Assembly (NCBI RefSeq): GCF_001898115.1
Contig: NZ_MKSQ01000008.1
Span: 435,606 to 499,605, forward strand
Source of the DNA: Allobosea sp. 67-29
Lineage (GTDB): Bacteria > Pseudomonadota > Alphaproteobacteria > Rhizobiales > Beijerinckiaceae
Direction: 5' to 3'
DNA length: 64,000 nt
The notes below the pieces were generated by a model that did no database searches, was not told the DNA's origin, and saw nothing but the letters and a program-made list of their open reading frames with translations. Within the stretch, counting starts at the first letter, position 1. The number at the start of each line of letters is the position of its first letter. This document shows positions 9,620 to 17,490 of this stretch, piece by piece. The position numbers and the translations under genes are program-made.

Positions 9620-10837
9620 TCAGGCCGCCATCAGCGCCTTCTGCAGCCGGGCCACGGCTTCCGTCAGGTCGGATGACTTGCGGGCGAAGCAGAGCCGCAG
9701 GCCCTTCTCCCCGCCCGGGCCGAAAGCGAGGCCCGGCGCCAGCCCGACATTGGCCTTGTCGATCAGATCGAGCGCGAGCGCCCGGGAATCCTCACGGCCG
9801 TCGACGGAGAAGAACTGATAGAAGGCACCGACCGGGGCCGAGAGCGAGACGCGGTTGGTCGCCTTCAGCCCTTCGTAGACGATCCGGCGGCCCTCGGCGG
9901 CGCGCGCGATCTGCTCGGCGATGAAGCTCTCGCCTTCGTCAAGCGCCGCAACGGCAGCGCGCTGCACGAAGACCGGCGAGCCCGAGGTCGAGTACTGTAC
10001 GAGGTTCTCGATGACCTGGCCCAGCGCGGTCGGCGCCTCGATCCAGCCGATGCGCCAGCCGGTCATCGCCCAGTTCTTCGAGAAGGTCTGGACGAAAAGG
10101 ACCCGATCCTCTTCAGCGATGATGTCGTGGAAGGACGGGGCCCGCGCCGAGCCGTCATAGACGAAGCGGCCGTAGATTTCGTCCGCGACGATCCAGATGC
10201 CGTGCTTGCGCGAGAGCGCCAGCAGCGCCTCCTGCTCCTCCCGCGTCGCGGTCCAGCCCGTCGGATTGGCGGGCGAGTTGATCAGCATGCCGCGCGTCCT
10301 CGGCGTGATCGCGGCCTCGAGCTTGCCGAGATCGAGCGTGAAGCGCCCCTGCTCGTAGTCCATCGGGACGCAGACCGGCCTCGCGCCGCCGACGCTCGCC
10401 GCAGCGACGAAATTCGGCCAGGCCGGCGTCGGAATGATGAGCTCGTCGCCGGTGCCCGCGATCATCCGCACCGCGATCTGGAGCGACTGCATGCCCGAGC
10501 CGGTGACATAAAAGCGCTCCGGCGAGAAGGGCTGGCCGTAGAGACGCTCGTGATAGCGCGCCAGCGCCTCGCGCAGCTCCGGAATACCGCGCTGCCAGGT
10601 GTAGAACGTCTCGCCGGCGGCCAGAGAGCGGGCTGCGGCCTCACGGATGAAGGCGGGGGTCGGCAGGTCACCCTCGCCGACCCAAAGCGGGATCAAGCCC
10701 TCCCGCAGCCGGCCGTAATTCATCACCTCGACGATGCCGCTTTCAGGCGCCTCCCGCGCCTCCGGCCGCAGATCGGGGATCAAGGTGCTGCCCGTGGGAG
10801 CGACGAAATTCATCGGGTTCAACCTCGCGATTGCCAT
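9620..10837 (-). CDS. Pyridoxal-phosphate-dependent class I/II aminotransferase
   Basis: A 405-aa fold-type I aminotransferase. Visible motifs are YTWQRGIPELREALARY, the NPTGW loop (INSPANPTGW), DEIYGRFVYDG (the PLP-contacting Asp and Tyr) and SKNWAMTGWRIGW carrying the Schiff-base lysine. The C-terminal RLCFARKSSDL provides the carboxylate-binding arginine. Length is typical for aspartate/aromatic-type aminotransferases. It is separated by about 100 bp from its neighbours on both sides, so it may be monocistronic. The amino donor cannot be assigned from the sequence alone. Confidence 0.9.
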   Translation of the reverse strand: MAIARLNPMNFVAPTGSTLIPDLRPEAREAPESGIVEVMNYGRLREGLIPLWVGEGDLPTPAFIREAAARSLAAGETFYTWQRGIPELREALARYHERLYGQPFSPERFYVTGSGMQSLQIAVRMIAGTGDELIIPTPAWPNFVAAASVGGARPVCVPMDYEQGRFTLDLGKLEAAITPRTRGMLINSPANPTGWTATREEQEALLALSRKHGIWIVADEIYGRFVYDGSARAPSFHDIIAEEDRVLFVQTFSKNWAMTGWRIGWIEAPTALGQVIENLVQYSTSGSPVFVQRAAVAALDEGESFIAEQIARAAEGRRIVYEGLKATNRVSLSAPVGAFYQFFSVDGREDSRALALDLIDKANVGLAPGLAFGPGGEKGLRLCFARKSSDLTEAVARLQKALMAA

Positions 10838-10933
10838 GGCACAGCTTTAGCCGATGACGGCGCCGCCCGGCATGAAATCGCGAGATCGGGTCGATCGGTC
10901 GCGGTGATGAATCGCGACCGATGCGATGCGCCG

Positions 10934-11353
10934 TCAGACCGTCTTCTGCTTGAGGAGATCGCGGATCTCGCCGAGCAGCACGACATCGTCCGGCTTCGCG
11001 GCCGGCGCGGCCGGTGCCTCCGCCTTCTTGGCCTGAAGCATGTTGATGCCCTTGACGACGAGGAACAACACGAAGGCGATGATGATGAAGTTGACCGCGA
11101 CCGTGATGAAGTTGCCGTAGGCGAGGACCGCGCCCTGCTTCTTGGCCTCCGCCAGCGTCGTCGCGGTGACGCCGCTGTTCAGTCCGACGAAGTAATTCGA
11201 GAAGTCGACGCCGCCGAGGGCACCGATAAAGGGCATGATGATGTCGTTGACCAGGGAGTCGACGATCTTGCCGAAAGCGGCGCCGATGACCACACCGATC
11301 GCGAGATCGATGACGTTGCCCCGCAGCGCGAATTTCTTGAATTCCTCGAGCAT
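10934..11353 (-). CDS. mscL: Large-conductance mechanosensitive channel MscL
   Basis: A homopentameric inner-membrane channel that opens under extreme turgor to release solutes. The 139-aa product begins with the canonical [41 protein letters not shown] (TM1). TM2 is around [24 protein letters not shown], followed by the cytoplasmic helix [13 protein letters not shown]. The start at 11353 rather than 11455 matches the family N-terminus and has AGGAAAGG upstream. A small CTGCCC/GGGCAG hairpin lies in its leader. Confidence 0.96.
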   Translation of the reverse strand: MLEEFKKFALRGNVIDLAIGVVIGAAFGKIVDSLVNDIIMPFIGALGGVDFSNYFVGLNSGVTATTLAEAKKQGAVLAYGNFITVAVNFIIIAFVLFLVVKGINMLQAKKAEAPAAPAAKPDDVVLLGEIRDLLKQKTV

Positions 11354-11613
11354 GCTGCACCTTTCCTCAAAATCGCCAGGACCTGCCCATCGGCACGGGC
11401 AGCGTAGACGACGCAGAGGTGCCAGGAAAAGCCCGCCGGGGAGCCAGAGCAGCATCAGGCGCGGTCTGCGCGAAATAATCTGGGGACGACCAAGACGAAT
11501 GACCTGTGGCGGAGCGATTGGCCGGCCGCTAGACTGCCCGAAAACCTGAAACGGAAGGTCATGCGGTCAGCTTTGCGTCGTCGATTGCAGGCAGTCTGGC
11601 GGGAGATCGCACA

Positions 11614-14600
11614 GTGATTCCGGCCTGGTCCGTCGTCCTGGTCGCGCTCGCCTATCTGTGCGGTCTCTTCGCGGTCGCACATACGGCCGATACGTCGGGC
11701 CGCCGCCTGATGACCGGGCGCGCGCGCCCGACGATCTATGCGCTGGCGCTCGGCGTCTACTGCACCTCCTGGACTTTCTACGGCTCCGTCGGCTTCGCCA
11801 ACCTGGCCGGCTTCGACTTTCTCGGCATCTATGTCGGGCCGATCCTGGTGATCGGCCTGGGTCACCGCTTCGTCGAACGGATCGTCGGAATAGCCAAGTC
11901 GCAGAACATCACCTCGGTCGCCGACTTCGTCGGCGCGCGCTATGGCAAGAGCGAGCGGGTGGCGGCGCTGGTCTGCATCGTCGCCGTCATCGGCGCCCTG
12001 CCCTACATCGCGCTGCAACTCAAGGCGGTCGCCAACTCGCTCTCCGTGTTCCTCGCCGCCACCGGCGGCCATTCCCCCGTCGCGAACGTGCCGGTGCTGA
12101 GCGATCTGGCCTTCCTGGTCGCCATGGTGCTCGCCGGCTTCGCCTGCGCCTTCGGCACCCGCCATATCGACGCCACCGAACATCAGGACGGGCTCGTTCT
12201 GGCCATCGCCGCGGAGTCCCTCGTCAAGCTCGTCGCCTTCCTCGTCCTCGGCCTCTACATCGTCTACGGGCTGTTCGACGGCATGGGCGATCTCCTGGGC
12301 CGTGCGGCCGCAGCGCCCCCGGCGGGGCTGCCGCCGATCTGGGAGCGAACCTCGAGCCTGCCGGGCTTCCTGACGCTGACGCTGCTGTCGGGCTGCGCAG
12401 CGCTGCTGCTGGCGCGACAGTTCCACATGGCGATCGTCGAGAACCGCGACCGCCGCGACGTGCGCCGTGCGGCCTGGATGTTCCCGCTCTATCTCCTGCT
12501 GATCAATCTCTTCGTCCTGCCGCTGGCAGCGGCAGGAGAAATCCTGATGCCGGGCACCGGCGTCGATCGCGACATGACGGTGCTGCTCCTGCCGCTTCAG
12601 CACGGCGCGGGAATGGCCGCGCTGTTCGTCTTCGTCGGCGGCCTGTCGGCGGCGACGGCGATGGTCATCGTCGCCTCGGTCGCCCTGGCGATCATGATCT
12701 CGAACCATCTGGTGATGCCACTGCTGCTGCGCGGCCGCAGGGCGCTCAGCGAGCCGAAGGGCGGGACGGCCCAGACCAGCGCCTGGACCTCGGCCAACAC
12801 CAATCTCGGCGGCGACCTCGGCTCGCAGGTGGTCATCATCCGCCGCGTGAGCATCTTCCTCGTCATCCTGCTGGGCTATGCCTACTACCGCGCGGCCGGC
12901 GAGGCCGCCCTGGTCTCGATCGGCCTGCTGTCCTTCGCGGCGACAGCGCAGATCGCCCCGGCCTTCCTCGGAGGGCTGGTCTGGCGACGCGGCACCGCGC
13001 TGGGCGCCGTGGCGGGCCTCGCCATCGGCACGCTGGTCTGGGCCTATACGCTGCTGATGCCGAGCCTTGCCATTCCCGGAAGCTGGTGGAGCGACGTGGT
13101 CGCCCATGGCCCGTTCGGCACCGACATGCTGCGGCCGGAAGCGCTCTTCGGGCTCGGCATGCCGCCGCTGACGCATGGCGTGGTCTGGAGCCTGGGCCTC
13201 AACATCCTCGCCTATGTCGGCTTCTCCCTGCTGCGGCCGGCGAATGCGATGGAACGGCTGCAGGCCAACGCCTTCGTGGAATCCGACCGGGCGACCATGG
13301 CGCAGACCTTCTCGCTCTGGCGCACCAGCGTCACCGAAGGCGAGCTGCAGGCGACCATCGCCCGCTATCTCGGCCAGGAGCGCACGGAGCGCGCCTTCGA
13401 GAGCTTCAACCTCAGCCGCGGCGAAAAGCCGGAGGCCGGACGCGACGCCGACATCCATCTGCTGCGCTTCGGCGAGCATCTCCTGTCCTCGGCGATCGGG
13501 GCGGCCTCCTCCCGGCTGGTGCTGTCGCTGCTGCTGAAGAAGCGCAATCTCTCGACCGAGGCCGCCTTCAAGCTGCTGGACGATGCCTCGGCCGCGCTGC
13601 AATACAACCGCGACATCCTCCAGCACGGCCTCGACCATGCCGGCCAGGGCATCACGGTCCTTGACCGCGACCTCCGGCTGCTCGCCTGGAACCAGGCCTT
13701 CCTGCGGCTCTACGACCTGCCGCCGTCGCTGGTGCGGTTCGGCACCGGACTCGACGAGATCGTGCGCTACAACGCCGCGCGCGGAGCCTATGGCGACGGG
13801 GCTCAGGACGAACTGATGGCGGCGCGGCTCGAAAGCTTCGTCAGGGATCGCGAGCCGGTCCGCCTCAAGCTCTTTCCGTCGAAGACCGTGATCGAGGTGC
13901 GGACCAATCCGCTGCCGGACGGCGGCTTCGTCACCACCTACACGGACATCACCGAGACCGTGGCGGGCGAGGAGAAGCTGGAGCGGGCCAACGAGAGCCT
14001 CGAGAAGCGCGTCGCCGAGCGCACCGAGGAACTGCTGCACGTCAACGCCGAGCTCCAGCGGGCCAAGGCCGAGGCCGAGGCCGCAAATCTCTCCAAGACC
14101 CGCTTCCTCGCGGCCGCGAGCCACGACATCCTGCAGCCGCTCAACGCCGCCCGCCTCTACGCGACCTCGCTGGTGGAGCGGGACCGGTCCGCCGGCCAGC
14201 CCGACCTCGCCGAGAACATCGACGCCTCGCTCGACGCGGTGGAGGAGATCCTGACCGCACTGCTGGAAATCTCGCGGCTGGACGGGGGCGCGCTGCGGCC
14301 GGAGCTGACCTCGTTCCGCCTCGACGAGCTGATGCGCCAGCTTCAGCGCGAGTTCGAGCCGAGCGCGCAGGAACGGGGATTGAAGCTCGTCTTCGTGCCG
14401 ACCGGCCTCGCAGTGCGCTCGGACCGGCGCCTGCTCAGGCGGCTGCTGCAGAACCTGATCTCGAACGCCATCAAATATACGCCGAACGGCAAGGTCCTGG
14501 TCGGCTGCCGGCGGCGCGAGGGGCAGGTCGCCGTCGAGGTCATCGACACCGGCCTCGGCATCCCGCAGAGCAAGCAGAAGACCGTGTTCCGCGAGTTCCA

Positions 14601-15189
14601 GAGGCTCGACCAAGGGGCGCGTGTCGCGCGCGGCCTCGGCCTGGGCCTCTCCATCGTGCAGCGCATCGCACGCGCGCTCGACCACGCGCTGACGCTGGAT
14701 TCCGCCCCGGGCCGCGGCACGCGCTTCTCGCTCACCGTGCCGCGTGCCGCCCCGCTCCCGGCAATGGCCACCGCCACCGCCACCCGCCAGTCTCCGGCCG
14801 GGCAGCTCGCCGGAATGCGGCTGCTCGTCATCGACAACGAGCCGGCGATCCTCGACGGGATGAAGCGCCTGCTCGAAGGCTGGGGCTGCCGGGTCACGAT
14901 CGCGGCTGGCCTCGACGAGGCACTGCCCCATGTCGGCGGCAAGGCCGAGCCGGACGTCGTGATCGCCGACTATCATCTCGACCACGGCAACGGCCTGACC
15001 GCGATCAGCTCGCTGAGGGCCCGCGCCCGCGCGCCGATGCCAGCGATCCTGCTGACGGCGGACCGCACGCCGCATGTCCGCGAGGCCGCTGCCGCGCTTG
15101 ACGTGCACATGCTGAACAAGCCGCTGAAGCCGGCCGCGCTGCGGGCCCTGCTGGCGCAGTGGCGCGCGACGAGGCTGGCCGCCGAATAG
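11614..15189 (+). CDS. Sodium/solute-symporter-fused hybrid sensor histidine kinase (CbrA/NahK-like)
   Basis: A 1191-aa membrane kinase with a response-regulator tail. Residues 1 to about 540 form an SSS-type transporter domain with about 13 hydrophobic helices (YALALGVYCTSWTFYGSVGFANLAGFDFLGIYVGP, LLSGCAALLLARQFHM). A PAS domain follows at about 670-780 (HAGQGITVLDRDLRLLAWNQAFLRLYDLP). The kinase has the HisKA box ASHDILQPLNAARLY with phospho-acceptor His837, NLISNAIKYTPNG, DTGLGIP and GLGLGLSIVQRIA. A receiver domain ends the protein with phospho-acceptor Asp1119 (DVVIADYHLDHG). The start is a GTG with GGGAG upstream. No partner response regulator is adjacent. Pseudomonas CbrA couples a similar transporter domain to carbon/nitrogen sensing; the signal here is unknown. 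Confidence 0.93.
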   Translation: MIPAWSVVLVALAYLCGLFAVAHTADTSGRRLMTGRARPTIYALALGVYCTSWTFYGSVGFANLAGFDFLGIYVGPILVIGLGHRFVERIVGIAKSQNITSVADFVGARYGKSERVAALVCIVAVIGALPYIALQLKAVANSLSVFLAATGGHSPVANVPVLSDLAFLVAMVLAGFACAFGTRHIDATEHQDGLVLAIAAESLVKLVAFLVLGLYIVYGLFDGMGDLLGRAAAAPPAGLPPIWERTSSLPGFLTLTLLSGCAALLLARQFHMAIVENRDRRDVRRAAWMFPLYLLLINLFVLPLAAAGEILMPGTGVDRDMTVLLLPLQHGAGMAALFVFVGGLSAATAMVIVASVALAIMISNHLVMPLLLRGRRALSEPKGGTAQTSAWTSANTNLGGDLGSQVVIIRRVSIFLVILLGYAYYRAAGEAALVSIGLLSFAATAQIAPAFLGGLVWRRGTALGAVAGLAIGTLVWAYTLLMPSLAIPGSWWSDVVAHGPFGTDMLRPEALFGLGMPPLTHGVVWSLGLNILAYVGFSLLRPANAMERLQANAFVESDRATMAQTFSLWRTSVTEGELQATIARYLGQERTERAFESFNLSRGEKPEAGRDADIHLLRFGEHLLSSAIGAASSRLVLSLLLKKRNLSTEAAFKLLDDASAALQYNRDILQHGLDHAGQGITVLDRDLRLLAWNQAFLRLYDLPPSLVRFGTGLDEIVRYNAARGAYGDGAQDELMAARLESFVRDREPVRLKLFPSKTVIEVRTNPLPDGGFVTTYTDITETVAGEEKLERANESLEKRVAERTEELLHVNAELQRAKAEAEAANLSKTRFLAAASHDILQPLNAARLYATSLVERDRSAGQPDLAENIDASLDAVEEILTALLEISRLDGGALRPELTSFRLDELMRQLQREFEPSAQERGLKLVFVPTGLAVRSDRRLLRRLLQNLISNAIKYTPNGKVLVGCRRREGQVAVEVIDTGLGIPQSKQKTVFREFQRLDQGARVARGLGLGLSIVQRIARALDHALTLDSAPGRGTRFSLTVPRAAPLPAMATATATRQSPAGQLAGMRLLVIDNEPAILDGMKRLLEGWGCRVTIAAGLDEALPHVGGKAEPDVVIADYHLDHGNGLTAISSLRARARAPMPAILLTADRTPHVREAAAALDVHMLNKPLKPAALRALLAQWRATRLAAE

Positions 15190-15192
15190 GCG

Positions 15193-15753
15193 TCAGCGTT
15201 CGCTGGCGGCGGCGCTGCGCAGGACCTCCTCCGATGCCAGAAAGGCCTCGACCTCGGGGCTGGGCGGCGGGCTTTCCGCCGCGACGCCGATCTCGCGCAG
15301 CAGTCGCGAGACCGGCACGTAGGCCTTCGCATCGCGATCGTAGATGGCTGCCCGCACGAGCGCGACGGCGGCAACGATCTCGGTACCGTCGCGCCCGCGC
15401 ATCAGCATGCGATGCTGCATCACCAACCAGTTCTCGCGCCAGCACAGGATGCGGGTTTCCAAGTCGAAAGTGCGGAAGAGCCGCATCTCCCGCCGGAAGC
15501 GGATGGTGCCGGCATTGACCACGGGCACCCAGCGATGCCGCAGGATCGCCCGCCACAGGCCGCTGCGCAGCACCAGATCGGTGCGGCCCAGATCCATCAG
15601 CGTCCAGTAGCGGCCATTGTTCAGATGCAGGCTGGTGTCGAGATCGTGGAACCAGACCCGGAAGGGCAGCAGCGAAGCCCCGCCCGGCAGGGCCAGGCGC
15701 GGACGCATCCGGAAAGTGGCCAGCAGCCAGAGGAGGCGAAGCCAGAGGTTCAT
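15193..15753 (-). CDS. Thioesterase-like (THEM6/4HBT-type) protein
   Basis: A 186-aa protein with a probable N-terminal membrane anchor (LWLRLLWLLATF) followed by a hot-dog-fold acyl-CoA thioesterase-like domain. The motif FHDLDTSLHLNNGRYWTLMDLGR resembles the catalytic segment of 4HBT and THEM6 proteins, and INxRR-like NAGTIRFRREMRLF follows. I prefer the ATG at 15753 (MNLWLRLLWLL), because the 17 residues upstream in the track look non-coding. It is convergent with the histidine kinase (3-bp gap). Acyl-CoA thioester hydrolysis is the family expectation, not shown here. Confidence 0.75.
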   Translation of the reverse strand: MNLWLRLLWLLATFRMRPRLALPGGASLLPFRVWFHDLDTSLHLNNGRYWTLMDLGRTDLVLRSGLWRAILRHRWVPVVNAGTIRFRREMRLFRTFDLETRILCWRENWLVMQHRMLMRGRDGTEIVAAVALVRAAIYDRDAKAYVPVSRLLREIGVAAESPPPSPEVEAFLASEEVLRSAAASER

Positions 15754-15868
15754 GACCACCGTCGCGGTTGTGGAGAGGCAAGACTTCGATGCCATGTCAC
15801 GCAAGCGGCACCGCTGTCGATCATGCTATCGTCCGATGCCGCCACAACGCAGCAACGGAGCCTCGGTC

Positions 15869-16381
15869 TTGCCGACCCTGCACGTCTCGCCACTGTCGAA
15901 GCTCGACGCGACCGTCGCCGCCTGCGGCGCGAGCCACCTCGTCTCGTTGATCAATCTCGCCACCCCGGTCGAGCGCCCACCCGGTATTGCCGAAGGCCGG
16001 CATCTCTTCCTCGGGATGTCCGACATCAGCCAGCCGACGGAAGGCCATGTACTGGCCGGACGGGAGCATGTCGAACGCCTGGTCGCCTTCGTGCGCGGCT
16101 GGGACCGCGCCGCGCCGCTCGTCATCCATTGCTGGGCCGGCATCAGCCGCTCCACCGCCGCGGCCTATATCACGGCCTGCGCCCTGGCGCCGGCACGCGA
16201 CGAGGACGCAGCGGCCGATGCGCTGCGCCTGGCCTCGCCCTCGGCCACGCCCAATGCCCGGCTCGTCGCCCTCGCCGATGAGCTCCTCGGCCGTGGCGGG
16301 CGAATGGTGCGGGCCATCCGGCGCATCGGCCGCGGCGCCGACGCCTTCGAAGGCACGCCCTTCGTCCTCGGTCTGGACTGA
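15869..16381 (+). CDS. Tyrosine/dual-specificity-type protein phosphatase
   Basis: A protein of about 170 aa with the cysteine-phosphatase P-loop HCX5R as VIHCWAGISRSTAAAYI, in which Cys is the nucleophile and Arg binds phosphate. Upstream is LSKLDATVAACGASHLVSLINLATPVERP, as in short alphaproteobacterial tyrosine phosphatases. The start is uncertain. I chose the TTG at 15869 (giving MPTLHVSPLS) because GGAG lies upstream and the length fits. An in-frame ATG at 15836 would add 11 residues, and the track's start at 15617 runs into the opposite-strand thioesterase gene. The target protein is unknown. Confidence 0.75.
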   Translation: MPTLHVSPLSKLDATVAACGASHLVSLINLATPVERPPGIAEGRHLFLGMSDISQPTEGHVLAGREHVERLVAFVRGWDRAAPLVIHCWAGISRSTAAAYITACALAPARDEDAAADALRLASPSATPNARLVALADELLGRGGRMVRAIRRIGRGADAFEGTPFVLGLD

Positions 16382-16479
16382 GCGCGGACCGGCGCAGCAA
16401 TTTCATGCGGGTGAAGCACTCCTTGCCGTGAATGATGCGGCATCAGCCGCGCAACGATACAGAAGATTGCTTGCTTTCC

Positions 16480-16500
16480 ATCAATTTTGCGACGATTGAT
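16480..16500. promoter_or_regulatory. Putative Lrp-type operator, ATCAAT-N9-ATTGAT
   Basis: A perfect 6-bp inverted repeat (ATCAAT, tttgcgacg, ATTGAT) in an AT-rich stretch 24 bp upstream of the Lrp-family gene. Lrp/AsnC proteins commonly autoregulate through such imperfect AT-rich dyads, so an autoregulatory role is likely but inferred from position. Confidence 0.4.
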
Positions 16501-16524
16501 CGCGCGGGAGGCAATACCGGCATC

Positions 16525-16989
16525 ATGACGATCGAACTGGATTCACGCGACCGCTCGATTCTGCGGATCCTCCAGCAGGACGGGCGCATCACCAATTCGG
16601 ACCTGGCCGAGAAGGTGCACCTGTCGCCCTCCGCCTGCCTCCGGCGCGTGCGCCAGCTCGAGGACAGCGGCCTTATCCGCGGCTATGCGATGATGCTCGA
16701 CGACAAGATCGCGGGCTTCCCCGGTACGGCCTTCGTCTTCGTCACGCTCGACCAGCAGGGCCGCGCCTCGCTGGAGAGTTTCGAGCAGGCCGTGCAGAAC
16801 CTGCCCGAGATCCTCGAATGCCATCTGCTGGCCGGCGCCCACGATTATCTGATGCGGGTGATCTATCGCGACAGCGCCGATTTCGAGCGCATCCACACCG
16901 ACATCATCACGCAATTGCCCGGCGTCACCCGCGTGCAGTCGACGCTGACCTTGCGCACGATCAAGAAGACCTCGGCGCTGCCGGTCTGA
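16525..16989 (+). CDS. Lrp/AsnC-family transcriptional regulator
   Basis: A 154-aa regulator. The N-terminal winged helix-turn-helix spans residues 5-55 ([50 protein letters not shown]). The C-terminal AsnC/RAM ligand-binding domain includes [21 protein letters not shown] and [24 protein letters not shown]. The start at 16525 (MTIELDSRD) fits family length; the track adds 31 upstream residues that include the putative operator. It is an orphan with no amino-acid gene alongside, so its ligand and regulon are unknown. Confidence 0.92.
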   Translation: MTIELDSRDRSILRILQQDGRITNSDLAEKVHLSPSACLRRVRQLEDSGLIRGYAMMLDDKIAGFPGTAFVFVTLDQQGRASLESFEQAVQNLPEILECHLLAGAHDYLMRVIYRDSADFERIHTDIITQLPGVTRVQSTLTLRTIKKTSALPV

Positions 16990-17065
16990 GTCAGGAGCGG
17001 CGCGAAGCGGGTTGCGGCCAGCCGCGCTCCGGCCGATAAACTCTCCCGCAAAGAGGAATCAGGCC

Positions 17066-17323
17066 GTGAGCGAAGAGAAGACCAACGCCGATGTCGCCGC
17101 CCTGCCCTTCGAGGCGGCAATGAAGGAGCTCGAAGGCATCGTCGCGCGGCTGGAGCGCGGCGACGTCCCGCTCGAGGAATCGATCGCGATCTACACGCGC
17201 GGCGAGGCTTTGAAGGCGCGCTGCGACGCGCTGCTGAAGCAGGCGGAAGCCCGGATCGAGCGCATCACGCTCGGCGCCGACGGCAAGCCGACGGGCGCGA
17301 CCCTGCTCGACGTCGAGAACTGA
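17066..17323 (+). CDS. xseB: Exodeoxyribonuclease VII small subunit
   Basis: Small subunit of exonuclease VII, which degrades single-stranded DNA from both ends together with XseA. The 85-aa product contains the XseB core [55 protein letters not shown]. The start is a GTG with AGAGGA about 8 bp upstream; the track start at 17012 has no such support. In many Rhizobiales this gene lies directly ahead of dxs, whereas here pirin and MFS genes intervene. A hairpin follows within 50 bp. Confidence 0.93.
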   Translation: MSEEKTNADVAALPFEAAMKELEGIVARLERGDVPLEESIAIYTRGEALKARCDALLKQAEARIERITLGADGKPTGATLLDVEN

Positions 17324-17370
17324 GCCCCCGGCAGCGCCTCCGCACCGGGACAAACAAAACGAACCAATTT

Positions 17371-17410
17371 TGCAATGCCGCGGCGCCCCGGGTGCCGCGG
17401 CATTGCATTT
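17371..17410 (+). terminator. Strong hairpin, probable xseB terminator
   Basis: Perfect 14-bp inverted repeat TGCAATGCCGCGGC / GCCGCGGCATTGCA around a 9-nt GC-rich loop, followed by a short T-run (TTT) and preceded by AATTTT. It lies about 48 bp after the xseB stop. The T-tract is short, so termination may be partial or the element may act in both directions. Confidence 0.55.
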
Positions 17411-17415
17411 CTGCC

Positions 17416-17440
17416 AGCGCCCGGTTGCGACCGGGCGCTT
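17416..17440 (+). promoter_or_regulatory. Second hairpin in the pirin leader region
   Basis: AGCGCCCGG-TTGCGA-CCGGGCGCT is a perfect 9-bp stem with a 6-nt loop, followed by TT. It begins 8 bp after the preceding hairpin and ends 50 bp before the pirin start. It may be a second terminator or an RNA structure in the leader; sequence alone does not decide. Confidence 0.35.
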
Positions 17441-17490
17441 GCCTGAGCGCCTCCACGGGGTCAGATTCGGCCTCAACCAAGGAGGCCCTC

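Noticed and set aside
11455-15108. 1217-aa minus-strand ORF opposite the hybrid histidine kinase
   Set aside because: It is the antisense shadow of a clear SSS/PAS/HK/REC gene. Its Arg/Gln/Gly/His-rich sequence has no domains, and such long shadows are expected in high-GC3 DNA.
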